NCBI RefSeq assembly: GCF_030499575.1
Contig: NZ_JASTLC010000003.1
Span: forward strand, 148,373 to 212,372
Direction of reading: 5' to 3'
DNA length: 64,000 bases
From: Streptomyces sp. DG2A-72
GTDB lineage: Bacteria; Actinomycetota; Actinomycetes; Streptomycetales; Streptomycetaceae
In this document: positions 16,841 to 24,663 of the stretch, one piece after another
How positions within the stretch are numbered: the stretch's first letter is position 1
Layout of the letters: every line of letters begins with the position of its first letter
Notes under the pieces: model-generated
What the model saw: the letters and a program-made list of their open reading frames with translations, nothing else
The model's database searches: none
What the model was told of the DNA's origin: nothing
Made by a program: the position numbers and the translations under genes

Positions 16841-18427
16841 TCACGCCCGCTGCTCCCGCTGCTCATCGAGCCGGCGGGCCAGTGCGAGCCGCTGCACCTT
16901 CAAGGTGGCGGTCCGGGGCAGTTCGGCCTGCGGGATCTGGACGGGGTCGGCCAGCTGGGGGAAATCGGCGACGGCCGCGCGCCAGCGGCCCCGGTCCAGC
17001 GGCTTGTCGTCGACGGTGCAGATCACCGGGACCGCCTCGGCGTTCGGGCCCTGCACCACGACCAGCTCGCTCAGTTCGCTCAGCTTGCCCAGCACGACGT
17101 CCTCGATCTCCAGGGAGCTGCGCACCCCGGGGATCATGTCGACCTCGCGGTCGAGCATGTGCAGGCAGCCGAACCGGGTGCGGTAGCCGACGTCCCCGGT
17201 GCGCCACCACTGGCCGTTGCGGTTGGTGTCGTAGCGGTCCTGCTCGGCGAAGTAGGTCTTGGCGATGCCGTCCCAGGCGACCTCGATGAAGCCGGGGTTG
17301 TGCTCGGACGGCGTCGTGCCGTCCCGGCTCACCACGCGGATCTTCGCGGCGCCGTGCGGCATGGCCCAGCCGACGCAGCGCCCGTTGGCCTTGTGGGCGG
17401 AGTGGCGGAAGTAGGCGCGGCCGACGGCCGGACCGACCTCGCTTTGCCCGTAGATCTGGAAGAACAGGGCCCCGCGCCGGTCGGACGCCTTCAGCAGCCG
17501 GCTCATCGTCGCGGGGTGGATCGCGTCGAAGGTGCTGCTGAAGACCTTCACCGACCCGAACGGCGCTCGCGGGTCCTCGGTCAGCCCCTCCCACTCCATC
17601 AGCGAGTTGGGCAGCGCCTCGATGAAGGCCGGCCGGTGCTCGATGAGCTGCTCGGCGACGTCGGCGGGATCCGACTCCCGCATGAGCAGGACCGGGTACT
17701 GCTTGAGCAGGGCCAGGGACATCGCCGCGACCATCCGCGAGTGCACGAAGGGCACGTGGATCGCGACGGTCTCTTTCTTCCGCATCAGGGACAGCAGCCG
17801 CCACTGCGGTACGAGGCGGATGCCCTGCGTGCGGGGCGTGTGCACCACGAGTTTGGGAATCCCGGTGGTGCCGGAGGTGTGGGTGATCACGGCGGCCTCG
17901 TCGATCGGCCGGACCACCGGCCTGACCCGCGGCGCCCCGGCGAACTCGGCGAGCGGCAGTGCCCCCGGCCGGTGGCCGCTGGAGGAGATCACCCGCTGGG
18001 TGATCTCCGCCAGCGGCACCTCGGCGAGGAGGTCGAGCTTGGCCGCGTCGGTGAGCAGGGTCGGCCGGCCGACCCGCTCCAGCAGGACGGCGACGGTCGC
18101 GGCGTCCAGGGCCGGCGACAGGTTCACCACGACCGCGCCGATGCGGGACACCGCGGCGGCGAGCATCCAGTGGTCGGCATTGGCGGTCTTGTAGAGCACG
18201 ACGCGCTCGTCGGGCCGGACACCGGCCGCCCACAGGCGGCCCGCCAGGTCGTCCACGTGCTCGGCGTACTGAGCCACCGTCAGGCGCCGTCCCACCTCGG
18301 GCAGGACGTCCAGATCGTGGTCCAGGCTGATCGGCGTCGACGGGTTCACGGCCGCGGCCATCTCCGGCAGCAGGCCGATGTGCAGACCGCGCTTCTGTAT
18401 CGATTTGTAGGCTGTGGAGCCCTTCAT
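16841..18427 (-). CDS. AMP-forming ligase, CreM-like (candidate diazotase)
   Basis: A 528-residue member of the acyl-CoA synthetase/ANL superfamily. The P-loop is THTSGTTGIPK (~183-193), followed by YGQSEVGP (~326-333), TGDVG (~410-414) and the C-terminal domain Lys in RTATLKV (~K510). The substrate is unlikely to be a simple fatty acid. CreM of the cremeomycin pathway is an ANL enzyme that activates nitrite and diazotises an aromatic amine. This window also holds an aminotransferase and creE/creD homologues, so a diazotase role on an amino-naphthoquinone is a reasonable inference. A carboxylate-CoA ligase is the alternative. The ATG at 18427 follows AAGGAGA. Confidence 0.85.
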   Translation of the reverse strand: MKGSTAYKSIQKRGLHIGLLPEMAAAVNPSTPISLDHDLDVLPEVGRRLTVAQYAEHVDDLAGRLWAAGVRPDERVVLYKTANADHWMLAAAVSRIGAVVVNLSPALDAATVAVLLERVGRPTLLTDAAKLDLLAEVPLAEITQRVISSSGHRPGALPLAEFAGAPRVRPVVRPIDEAAVITHTSGTTGIPKLVVHTPRTQGIRLVPQWRLLSLMRKKETVAIHVPFVHSRMVAAMSLALLKQYPVLLMRESDPADVAEQLIEHRPAFIEALPNSLMEWEGLTEDPRAPFGSVKVFSSTFDAIHPATMSRLLKASDRRGALFFQIYGQSEVGPAVGRAYFRHSAHKANGRCVGWAMPHGAAKIRVVSRDGTTPSEHNPGFIEVAWDGIAKTYFAEQDRYDTNRNGQWWRTGDVGYRTRFGCLHMLDREVDMIPGVRSSLEIEDVVLGKLSELSELVVVQGPNAEAVPVICTVDDKPLDRGRWRAAVADFPQLADPVQIPQAELPRTATLKVQRLALARRLDEQREQRA

Positions 18428-18580
18428 GGGGACTGTCTCCTTCGGGGGCACGTCACGAGGTCAACGGCGCACTGTGCTCGATGCACGGCAAGGGAGGGCA
18501 AGGCTTTGTGGTGGCCGCAGCCCGGCCCGCGGGGGGGTACGGACGGCTCGTCAGCAACTGCCCGGCCGGGCTGCGGGCGG

Positions 18581-18624
18581 GCCGGGGCCGGTCCGGCGGA
18601 TCATTGCGCGGACGCGGCCCCGGC
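18581..18624. terminator. Hairpin between aminotransferase and ligase genes
   Basis: The arms GCCGGGGCC (18581-18589) and GGCCCCGGC (18616-18624) could form a stem in the 219-base gap between the two genes. This may partly separate their expression. There is no U-tract. Confidence 0.4.
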
Positions 18625-18646
18625 ACGCCCCTTGAGCCGCAGGGGC

Positions 18647-19804
18647 CTAGGCGGCGCGGCCGACGGGCCGTGCGTGGGTGCGCACCGCGGTGCGCACGGC
18701 GTCCACGACCCGTTCGACCTGGTCCATGGTCAGCTCGGCGTGCATGGGTATGCCGAGATTGCGCTGGAAGAGATCCGCCGAGACCGGGCACACCTGCTTG
18801 GCCCCGAACGCGGGCTGGAGGTGGCTGGCCCAGGTGCCGTGCAGGCAGCCGATTCCCTGAGCACGCAGGTCGGTGGCGACCGCCGCGCGGTCCACGCCCG
18901 GATCCAGCGTCACCAGGTAGGACTGCCAGGCGTGGGTACGGTCCGCCGGCACGTGCGGCACCGTCAGGAGTTCCTCCCCGGCGAAGAGTTCGGCGTAGCG
19001 CGCGGCGACGGCGCGCCGGCGCTGCAGCAGTTCCTCGATCCGGCCGAGCTGTACCTGCAGGATCGCCGCGGCGATGTCGGACAGCTTGAAGTTGTAGCCG
19101 ATCTCGGTGAACTGAGGGATCGGCAGGCCGATGACCTGCGCCTGGTCGTAGATGCTGCCGATGCCGAAGGACGAGCGCTGGCGCGCGTCCGCCCCGATGG
19201 CCGGGTCGGTGGCGATCAGTGCGCCGCCCTCCCCGCTGGTGGCTCCCTTGCGTCCGTGGAAGGACAGACAGGCCACCTCGGCCAGCGCGCCCGCCTCCCG
19301 CCCCTGGTAGGTGGCGCCCACCGCACAGGCGGCGTCCTCGACGAGGAACAGTCCGTGGCGGTCGGCGATCGCCTGCAGCTGCGTGTAGTCCGCGGGCAGT
19401 CCGACCGTGTCGACGGCGATGATGCCCACGGTGCGCGCACAGACCAGATCCGCGACCGCCTCGGGGTCAACGGTGCCGGTGTCGGCGCGTACGTCGGCGA
19501 AGACCGGCGTGGCGCCCACGTACCGCACCGCATGGGCGGGTGCCGGGAACGTGTAGTCGGCGACGATCACTTCGTCGCCCGGCTTGACGCCGAACGCGAG
19601 CATCGCCAGGTGCAGGGCGGCGCCGCAGTTGCTGACCGCGACCGCGTCCCCGGCACCGTAACGTTCCTTCAACCGCGCCTCGAGGGCCTTGCCCTTCGGG
19701 CCCTGGCCGGCCGGCCAGCCGGAGGCGAACACCTCGGCGACGGCGGCCAGTTCCTGCTCCCCCAGGCTGGCGTGCACCAGGGAAATCTTGTCCATGTCGC
19801 TCAT
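18647..19804 (-). CDS. DegT/DnrJ/EryC1-family PLP aminotransferase (Fur3-like)
   Basis: A 385-residue PLP-dependent aminotransferase of the DegT family. The active-site Lys lies in SFHGRKGATSGEGGAL (~residue 190), and VEDAACAVGA supplies the Asp that binds the pyridine nitrogen. Most family members aminate keto-sugars, but no sugar genes are present. In the furaquinocin pathway a homologue (Fur3) aminates a hydroxynaphthoquinone to 8-amino-flaviolin. The position between the quinone-forming cupin and the CreM-like ligase fits that role. The ATG at 19804 overlaps the cupin stop (ATGA), so translation is coupled. Confidence 0.9.
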   Translation of the reverse strand: MSDMDKISLVHASLGEQELAAVAEVFASGWPAGQGPKGKALEARLKERYGAGDAVAVSNCGAALHLAMLAFGVKPGDEVIVADYTFPAPAHAVRYVGATPVFADVRADTGTVDPEAVADLVCARTVGIIAVDTVGLPADYTQLQAIADRHGLFLVEDAACAVGATYQGREAGALAEVACLSFHGRKGATSGEGGALIATDPAIGADARQRSSFGIGSIYDQAQVIGLPIPQFTEIGYNFKLSDIAAAILQVQLGRIEELLQRRRAVAARYAELFAGEELLTVPHVPADRTHAWQSYLVTLDPGVDRAAVATDLRAQGIGCLHGTWASHLQPAFGAKQVCPVSADLFQRNLGIPMHAELTMDQVERVVDAVRTAVRTHARPVGRAA

Positions 19805-20367
19805 CTCCGTTGCGCTTGGCGCTCCGTTGCCGACGGGGAATCGAGAAGAAGGGGCGGGTCGAAGCGCAGCGGCGTGATCTGACTGACGTCATAGCGCCGG
19901 CGCATCTCCTCGATGGCCTCTGCGTCCGGCGGCCCGCCGGCCGACCAGATCTCCGCGATCTCGTCGAAGTAGAGCTCGTGAATGGGTGAGGGGAAGCACT
20001 GGAACAGCATGCGCGCCGGCTGGTCCGAGGCGTTCCTGAACGCGTGCGGAGTTCCCGGAGGAACGAACATGCTGGCACCCTCGGTGGCCCGGACGACCCG
20101 GTCCCCTTCGGGCGACTCCCACTCGTGCCAGTTCTCCTCCGTGCGCTTGATCGGCTCGAAGGCCAGGAGCTGCAGCTCTCCCTGAAGGACGTAGAAGAAC
20201 TCCTGCGCATCGCTGTGGACATGTGCCCCGACATCGAACCCGGGCGGCACGACCACCTCGAAGATCGATATGGAGGAGCCGTGCGCCTCAGTGGCCTTGA
20301 AGGTCACTTCCTGCGCCTTGGTGATCAGCTTTCGCCCCTGACCGGGCGGGAGAATAAGACCAGTCAT
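19801..20367 (-). CDS. Cupin oxygenase (THN to flaviolin-type quinone)
   Basis: A 188-residue single-domain cupin. Motif 1 (GAHVHSDAQEFFYVLQGEL) has the two His and the Glu of the metal site, and motif 2 is PPGTPHAFRN with the third His. Cupins of this size next to type III PKS genes oxidise 1,3,6,8-tetrahydroxynaphthalene to flaviolin or mompain-like quinones. It starts 7 bases after the PKS stop and overlaps the aminotransferase start. It is therefore the second gene of the core operon and almost certainly acts on the PKS product. Confidence 0.9.
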   Translation of the reverse strand: MTGLILPPGQGRKLITKAQEVTFKATEAHGSSISIFEVVVPPGFDVGAHVHSDAQEFFYVLQGELQLLAFEPIKRTEENWHEWESPEGDRVVRATEGASMFVPPGTPHAFRNASDQPARMLFQCFPSPIHELYFDEIAEIWSAGGPPDAEAIEEMRRRYDVSQITPLRFDPPLLLDSPSATERQAQRR

Positions 20368-20374
20368 ACAGGGC

Positions 20375-21442
20375 TCAGTCCAATTCGCCCGGTGCGTCGA
20401 CGCTCCAGCGGCCCAGCGCCATCTCGGCGGTGATACCGGGACCGAAACCCGCGATCAGACCGGTGGCGTCGGGGCCCGGGGTGTCCTCTTCGAACAGCCT
20501 GCGTGCCGCGTCGAATACGACCGCGCTGGCGATGTTGCCGTATTCGGTCAGGGTCGACCAGCTGTGACGGAACACCTTGCGGTCGACCTCGAGGAACTTG
20601 GCGAGGTCGTCCAGGATCCGCGGACCGCCGGCGTGGACGATGTAGAAGTCGAGGTTGCCGGCGTCCCAGCTGTGGTCCTTGGCGAACTCCCGCAGCACCG
20701 GGGCCAGCGGCTCCATCGTCCCGGGCACCCGGCGGTCCAGCTGGAAGTGGAAGCCGGTGTCGCGCACCGAGTAGGAGATCCAGTCCTCGGTGTTGGGAAT
20801 GAGGTAGGAGGCGTTGCGCTCCAGCTCGATGCCGACGCCGCCATTGCCGCGCACCACCGCGGCCGCGACCGCGTCGCCGAACAGCCCGTCGGACAGCAGC
20901 GAACCGATGTCGTCGGCGTCGGGCTGATAGCACAGCGAGCACAGCTCGCACGAGACGATCAGGACGTTGCTTCCCGGGTGGGCCACGCAGAAGTCGTGGG
21001 CGCGGTTGACCGCCGCGCCGCCTGCCGCGCACCCCAGCTGGGCGATGGGTATCTGCCGGGTGTCGGAGCGGAATCCCATCCTGTTGATCAGCCATGCGGT
21101 CAGCGACGGCATCAGGAACCCGGTGCACGACACATAGATGATGGCGTCGATGTCACGAGCCGCCACATCGGCGTTCTGAAGGGCCTGTTCGATGACCGGG
21201 GGGCACCACTTCTTGGACTCGGCCTCGTAGATGCGGTTGCGTTCCGTCAGCCCCGGGTGGCGCAGTGTCTGCTCAATGGGCTGCACGATATGCCGCTTCA
21301 GCACCCCGGTGTTCCGGATCAGCCGGAGCGCCAGAGGAAGCTGCGGCTTTCCTGCATGAGCTTGCTGGGCGAACTCCAGAGTCTCTTCCATCGTGATGAC
21401 GTGTTCCGGCGCGCTCACCGCGGGCTTGCATAGCCTTGGCAT
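20375..21442 (-). CDS. Type III PKS, 1,3,6,8-tetrahydroxynaphthalene synthase
   Basis: A 355-residue chalcone-synthase-fold homodimer that condenses five malonyl-CoA into tetrahydroxynaphthalene (THN). The catalytic triad is Cys138 (QLGCAAGG), His270 (IVHAGGP) and Asn303 (EYGNIAS), at the numbering of Streptomyces THN synthase. The end GFGPGITAEMALGRW is typical. It is the first gene of the minus-strand core operon, followed by the cupin, aminotransferase and ligase. The ATG at 21442 has only a weak Shine-Dalgarno. A long leader of about 370 bases separates it from promoter module 2. It defines the cluster as a naphthoquinone meroterpenoid pathway. Confidence 0.96.
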   Translation of the reverse strand: MPRLCKPAVSAPEHVITMEETLEFAQQAHAGKPQLPLALRLIRNTGVLKRHIVQPIEQTLRHPGLTERNRIYEAESKKWCPPVIEQALQNADVAARDIDAIIYVSCTGFLMPSLTAWLINRMGFRSDTRQIPIAQLGCAAGGAAVNRAHDFCVAHPGSNVLIVSCELCSLCYQPDADDIGSLLSDGLFGDAVAAAVVRGNGGVGIELERNASYLIPNTEDWISYSVRDTGFHFQLDRRVPGTMEPLAPVLREFAKDHSWDAGNLDFYIVHAGGPRILDDLAKFLEVDRKVFRHSWSTLTEYGNIASAVVFDAARRLFEEDTPGPDATGLIAGFGPGITAEMALGRWSVDAPGELD

Positions 21443-21781
21443 ATCTGGGGTCTCATTTCTCGAGAGTCTGCCTTCTGTGCGTGAAGAATCCGCGCACAGC
21501 TTCCGAAGCGGTTCCCGTCAGGTCGTTACGGCAAAGGCGGGGTGCGGGCGGCCGCGAGCAGGCCGCACCGCACAGAACTTGCCGGCCGCCGCGATCACTT
21601 GGACAACAGGCGCGGCACAGGGCATGCCGGATCAGCGCCGGCGGCGCTTGCGCACGCAGGCAAGCCGGACAGCGCAAAGCGCCACGGCGCGTGGGGATTT
21701 GATGCGAGAGGGAACCTGTGCCGCCACCTGGCACACACGCGGTCTCACCAGTACAGAACGGTGGCTACGATGCTCAATCCA
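21443..21781 (-). other. Leader of the type III PKS operon
   Basis: No gene is visible. This ~340-base stretch should be transcribed from module 2 before the PKS start codon. Confidence 0.5.
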
Positions 21782-21877
21782 CTGCCCCAGAACAGTTTTT
21801 GGGCAGGGAGGGCGTGCTGGAATAGTGACACGGGCGCACTCTCCGCGCCAAGACCGCCCCAAAGTGACGTGGGTCAC
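21782..21877 (-). promoter_or_regulatory. Conserved biosynthetic promoter module 2
   Basis: On the minus strand there is a GTGACC..CGTCAC palindrome (21864-21877), TTGGCG (21846-21851), an 18-base spacer, CACTAT (21822-21827) and a near-perfect 25-base palindrome CTGCCC-N3-AAC-N-GTT-N3-GGGCAG (21782-21806). This last element should lie just downstream of the transcription start. The same composite element occurs at 5963-6056 and 33886-33980. Confidence 0.75.
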
Positions 21878-22000
21878 GCCGAGTTGGGTTCAAGTGGCGC
21901 ACAAGTCGATTTCCCCTGCGCCACCGGTGCCCTGCCGATTCTGTAGCGCCCTGTTGAGAGCATCGGCCCTATCCATGCAACGACTGGACGCGGAGGGCGC

Positions 22001-23316
22001 ATGTCCCAGCAAGCCGAGGAAGCCACCGCCGGAGGCAGGCGATTTCCCGGGGTGCCATCCCCGGCGAAGGGAGGCGATACGGCCGACGGGGACCGGTCTC
22101 TGCGCCGGACCGGTCTCCTCGTCACGTTCATCCTCGGTGCCCTCGCCGCCGTGCCGCCGATGTCGATGGACATGTACCTCCCGGCCCTCCCGGAGGTCAC
22201 CCGCACGCTGGGCTCGACCGCCACGACCGTCCAGCTGACCCTCACCGCGTGCCTCACCGGCATGGCGCTCGGGCAGCTCGTGGTCGGCCCGATGAGCGAC
22301 CGGTGGGGACGGCGCAGGCCTTTGCTGGCCGGGCTGCTCGTCTATATCGTCGCCGCCACGATGTGCGCCTTCGCGCCCACCGCCGAGGTGCTCATCGGCT
22401 TCAGGCTGCTGCAGGGGCTGGCGGGCGCGGCCGGGATCGTCATCGCCCGGGCCGTCGTACGCGACCTCTACGACGGCCTGGCCATGGCCCGGTTCTTCTC
22501 CACGCTGCTGCTGATATCCAGCATCGCTCCGATCGTCGCGCCCATCATCGGCGGACAGGTACTGCACGTCACCAACTGGCGCGGCATCTTCCTCGTCCTC
22601 GCCGTGATCGGCATCGCGCTCACCCTGCTCGTCTGGCGCCGGCTGCCGGAGACCCTCCCCCGGAGAGGCGGCACAGCGGTGGGGTGCGCGCGGCCCTGTG
22701 GATCATGCAGGGGCTGTGCGCCGACCGGATCTTCACCGGGTACCTGCTGACGAACGGCTTCGCCTACGGAGCGCTGTTCTCCTACATCGCCGCCTCGCCG
22801 TTCGTGATCCAGGACATCTACGGGGCGTCCCCGCAGACCTTCTCACTGCTCTTCGGCCTCAATTCGTTCGGTCTGATGATCGTCGGCCAGATCAACGGCA
22901 AGATCCTCGTCGGCCGAGTCCGCCTGGACAAGACTCTCGGGTTCGGACTGGCGGTGCTCGCCCTCGCCGGGGGGGCGCTGCTGCTGGTGACGCAGGGCGC
23001 CTTCGGCGAAGCGGGTACGGTTGCGATCGCCGCCTGCCTCTTCGTCATGATCTCCTCGCTGGGCCTGATCCTGCCCAACACCAACGCGCTCGCGCTGATG
23101 CGCACCCCGCACGCCGCGGGTTCCGCCTCCGCTCTGGTCGGCACGTCGTGCTTCTTCATGGGAGCGATCGCCTCGTCGCTCGTCGGGATCGCGGGGAAGC
23201 AGACGGCGGTGCCGATGGCCGCGGTCCAGCTGGGCAGCGCGGTGGCCGCGATCGTCTGCTTCCTGGGCGTGTGCCGTCCCTGGCAGAACCCGATGGCGCA
23301 GAAGGCGGAGCACTGA
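22001..23316 (+). CDS. Bcr/CflA-family MFS drug exporter, frameshifted
   Basis: A 12-helix multidrug exporter of the Bcr/CflA group, split between two frames. The first part (22001 to ~22680) has MSMDMYLPALPEV and the motif A loop GPMSDRWGRRRPL. The second part (to 23316, another frame) supplies helices 7-12, ending NPMAQKAEH. The shift falls near 22675 in a run of G residues in the central cytosolic loop. One base restores a protein of about 435 residues. It may be a sequencing error, a recent inactivation or two half-transporters. The ATG at 22001 follows GGAGGG. It is divergent from the type III PKS operon and probably exports the product. Confidence 0.8.
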
Positions 23317-23619
23317 GCGCGCCACGGCCGCGCCCCCGGTCCACCGGACGCTCCCGGCTCGAGAACCCGGGGCAACCGCCGCTGCGGGTGTGCGACGTAC
23401 ACCGCCTGCCGGAGCACGGGTGCGCCGGCCGCCCGGTTCCTGTGTGACCCGATCCTTGCGGCTCGCCCGGTCCACGGCGGGCATCGGAGGGATCGCCGAG
23501 GTGGCAGCCGTGTGCAGTCGGGGCTCTCGTGCCAGCACGGTGCCGGGTCGACCGGCCGGAAGAGGCCCTCACCCTCACCCACCGGGCGACTGCCCGTCGC
23601 GGTGGCGGGCCACGGGCCG
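23317..23619. other. Intergenic, nothing recognised
   Basis: About 300 bases lie downstream of the exporter. No gene is seen; the transposase remnant follows at 23620. Confidence 0.5.
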
Positions 23620-23840
23620 TTGACCGGGCCCCGCGTCGCCGCAACTGACCGCACGGGCGCGGATGCTGCCCCACTCTCGGCTTCGCTCGAGCGGGCGGTG
23701 CCCCCATCGGTCCGCGTGATCAACGAATCCGCAGGACCGGCACGCGAACCAGGCCTGCGAGACCCGGTTCGTTCCTGCCGATGCGCCCGCACCCGGCGCA
23801 GGGGCGCCGGCAGCAGCGTAGGGCACCACCAGCTTCACAC
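23620..23840 (-). pseudogene. Remnant of an IS605/IS607-type TnpB (RNA-guided nuclease) C-terminus
   Basis: A short minus-strand frame encodes TNRVSQAWFACRSCGFVDHA, the C-terminal zinc-binding segment typical of TnpB proteins (NRxSQAxFxCxxCGFxxHADxNA). Upstream and downstream sequence no longer fits the family, and no terminal repeats or complete gene are present. It is therefore a relic of a former insertion. It marks this spot, between an exporter and qcrB, as an old insertion point. Confidence 0.55.
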
Positions 23841-24103
23841 CCGCGACGCTGCCCGGGCCCTGCGGGCCCGCGCATTGGAGCGGAAGCTTCCCCGGTTCCG
23901 CGATCCATCTGCCGGGCGCTGCGCACCGGACGCCGCTGCGGTGCTGCGCGCCGCTCCCCTCCGGATGTGATTCCTGCCTGGTGTGAACGCCCGGGGTTCC
24001 TCGCAAGAATCACGCTGAAGCAGTTCGAAGGGGCCGTGGCCTGGCCCCGCTCCCCGGCGCCCGGCACGCGCCCTCGTGCCTCTGCCGTGCCGCACGCGGT
24101 GCG

Positions 24104-24472
24104 TCAAGTGCCGGATGAGCCCGCCGTGTTGCGTTCCGGGGGCAGGATCAGGGTGGGTTCGAGGACGACGCGGGTGTGGGGCTCGTCGTCGGCCGGTGTC
24201 AGCGCGGGCCGGACGCCGCGCTGCTGGCGCCACCCGGCCTGGGCGGCCACCACGGCGACGTAGGGGATGACGACCCCGGCGACGAGGGCGCAGACGGCGA
24301 CGGCGGGCCAGCGGTTCCAGGTGAGGGCCATCAGGACCACGCAGGCGGTGCGCACCAGCATGGCCACGATGTAGCGGCGCTGGCGGACGCGCAGATCCTG
24401 GGTCAGGCCGGTGCGTGCCCGGGTGATGGACTCGGCCGGGGGTCCGTTGCGGTGCCATGGGGTTCGGCTCAT
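24104..24472 (-). CDS. DUF3099-family small membrane protein
   Basis: A 122-residue protein with two hydrophobic helices. The first is at ~36-52 (YIVAMLVRTACVVLMALTW) and the second at ~57-77 (VAVCALVAGVVIPYVAVVAA). They are preceded by the basic segment RVRQRRYIV. The layout matches DUF3099, a conserved actinobacterial family of unknown role. The ATG at 24472 follows ACGGAGA. It is downstream of qcrB on the same strand with a 190-base gap. A housekeeping membrane protein is likely. Confidence 0.7.
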   Translation of the reverse strand: MSRTPWHRNGPPAESITRARTGLTQDLRVRQRRYIVAMLVRTACVVLMALTWNRWPAVAVCALVAGVVIPYVAVVAAQAGWRQQRGVRPALTPADDEPHTRVVLEPTLILPPERNTAGSSGT

Positions 24473-24663
24473 CGGGTCTCCGTGGATCCTCCGGCGTGAG
24501 CGCCGGAAAGCCGGAAAGGGAGTCGGGCCCCCGGCCGAGCCGGACGGGAATCCCGCGCCGTGCGTAAGAGCAACCGGCGGCGAAACGACGCGGCGCGGGT
24601 GACCGTCCCCTGATCACCCGCGCCGCCGTATCCGGCCCGGTCCCCTGGCGTCGTACTGCCGGG

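Noticed and set aside
17159..19882. A 907-residue open frame on the plus strand
   Set aside because: It runs antisense to the ligase and aminotransferase genes, has the composition expected of a GC-rich shadow frame and resembles no family.
23575..24006. A complete transposase gene around the TnpB motif
   Set aside because: Only the zinc-finger segment is recognisable; the flanking residues do not fit, so it is called a relic.
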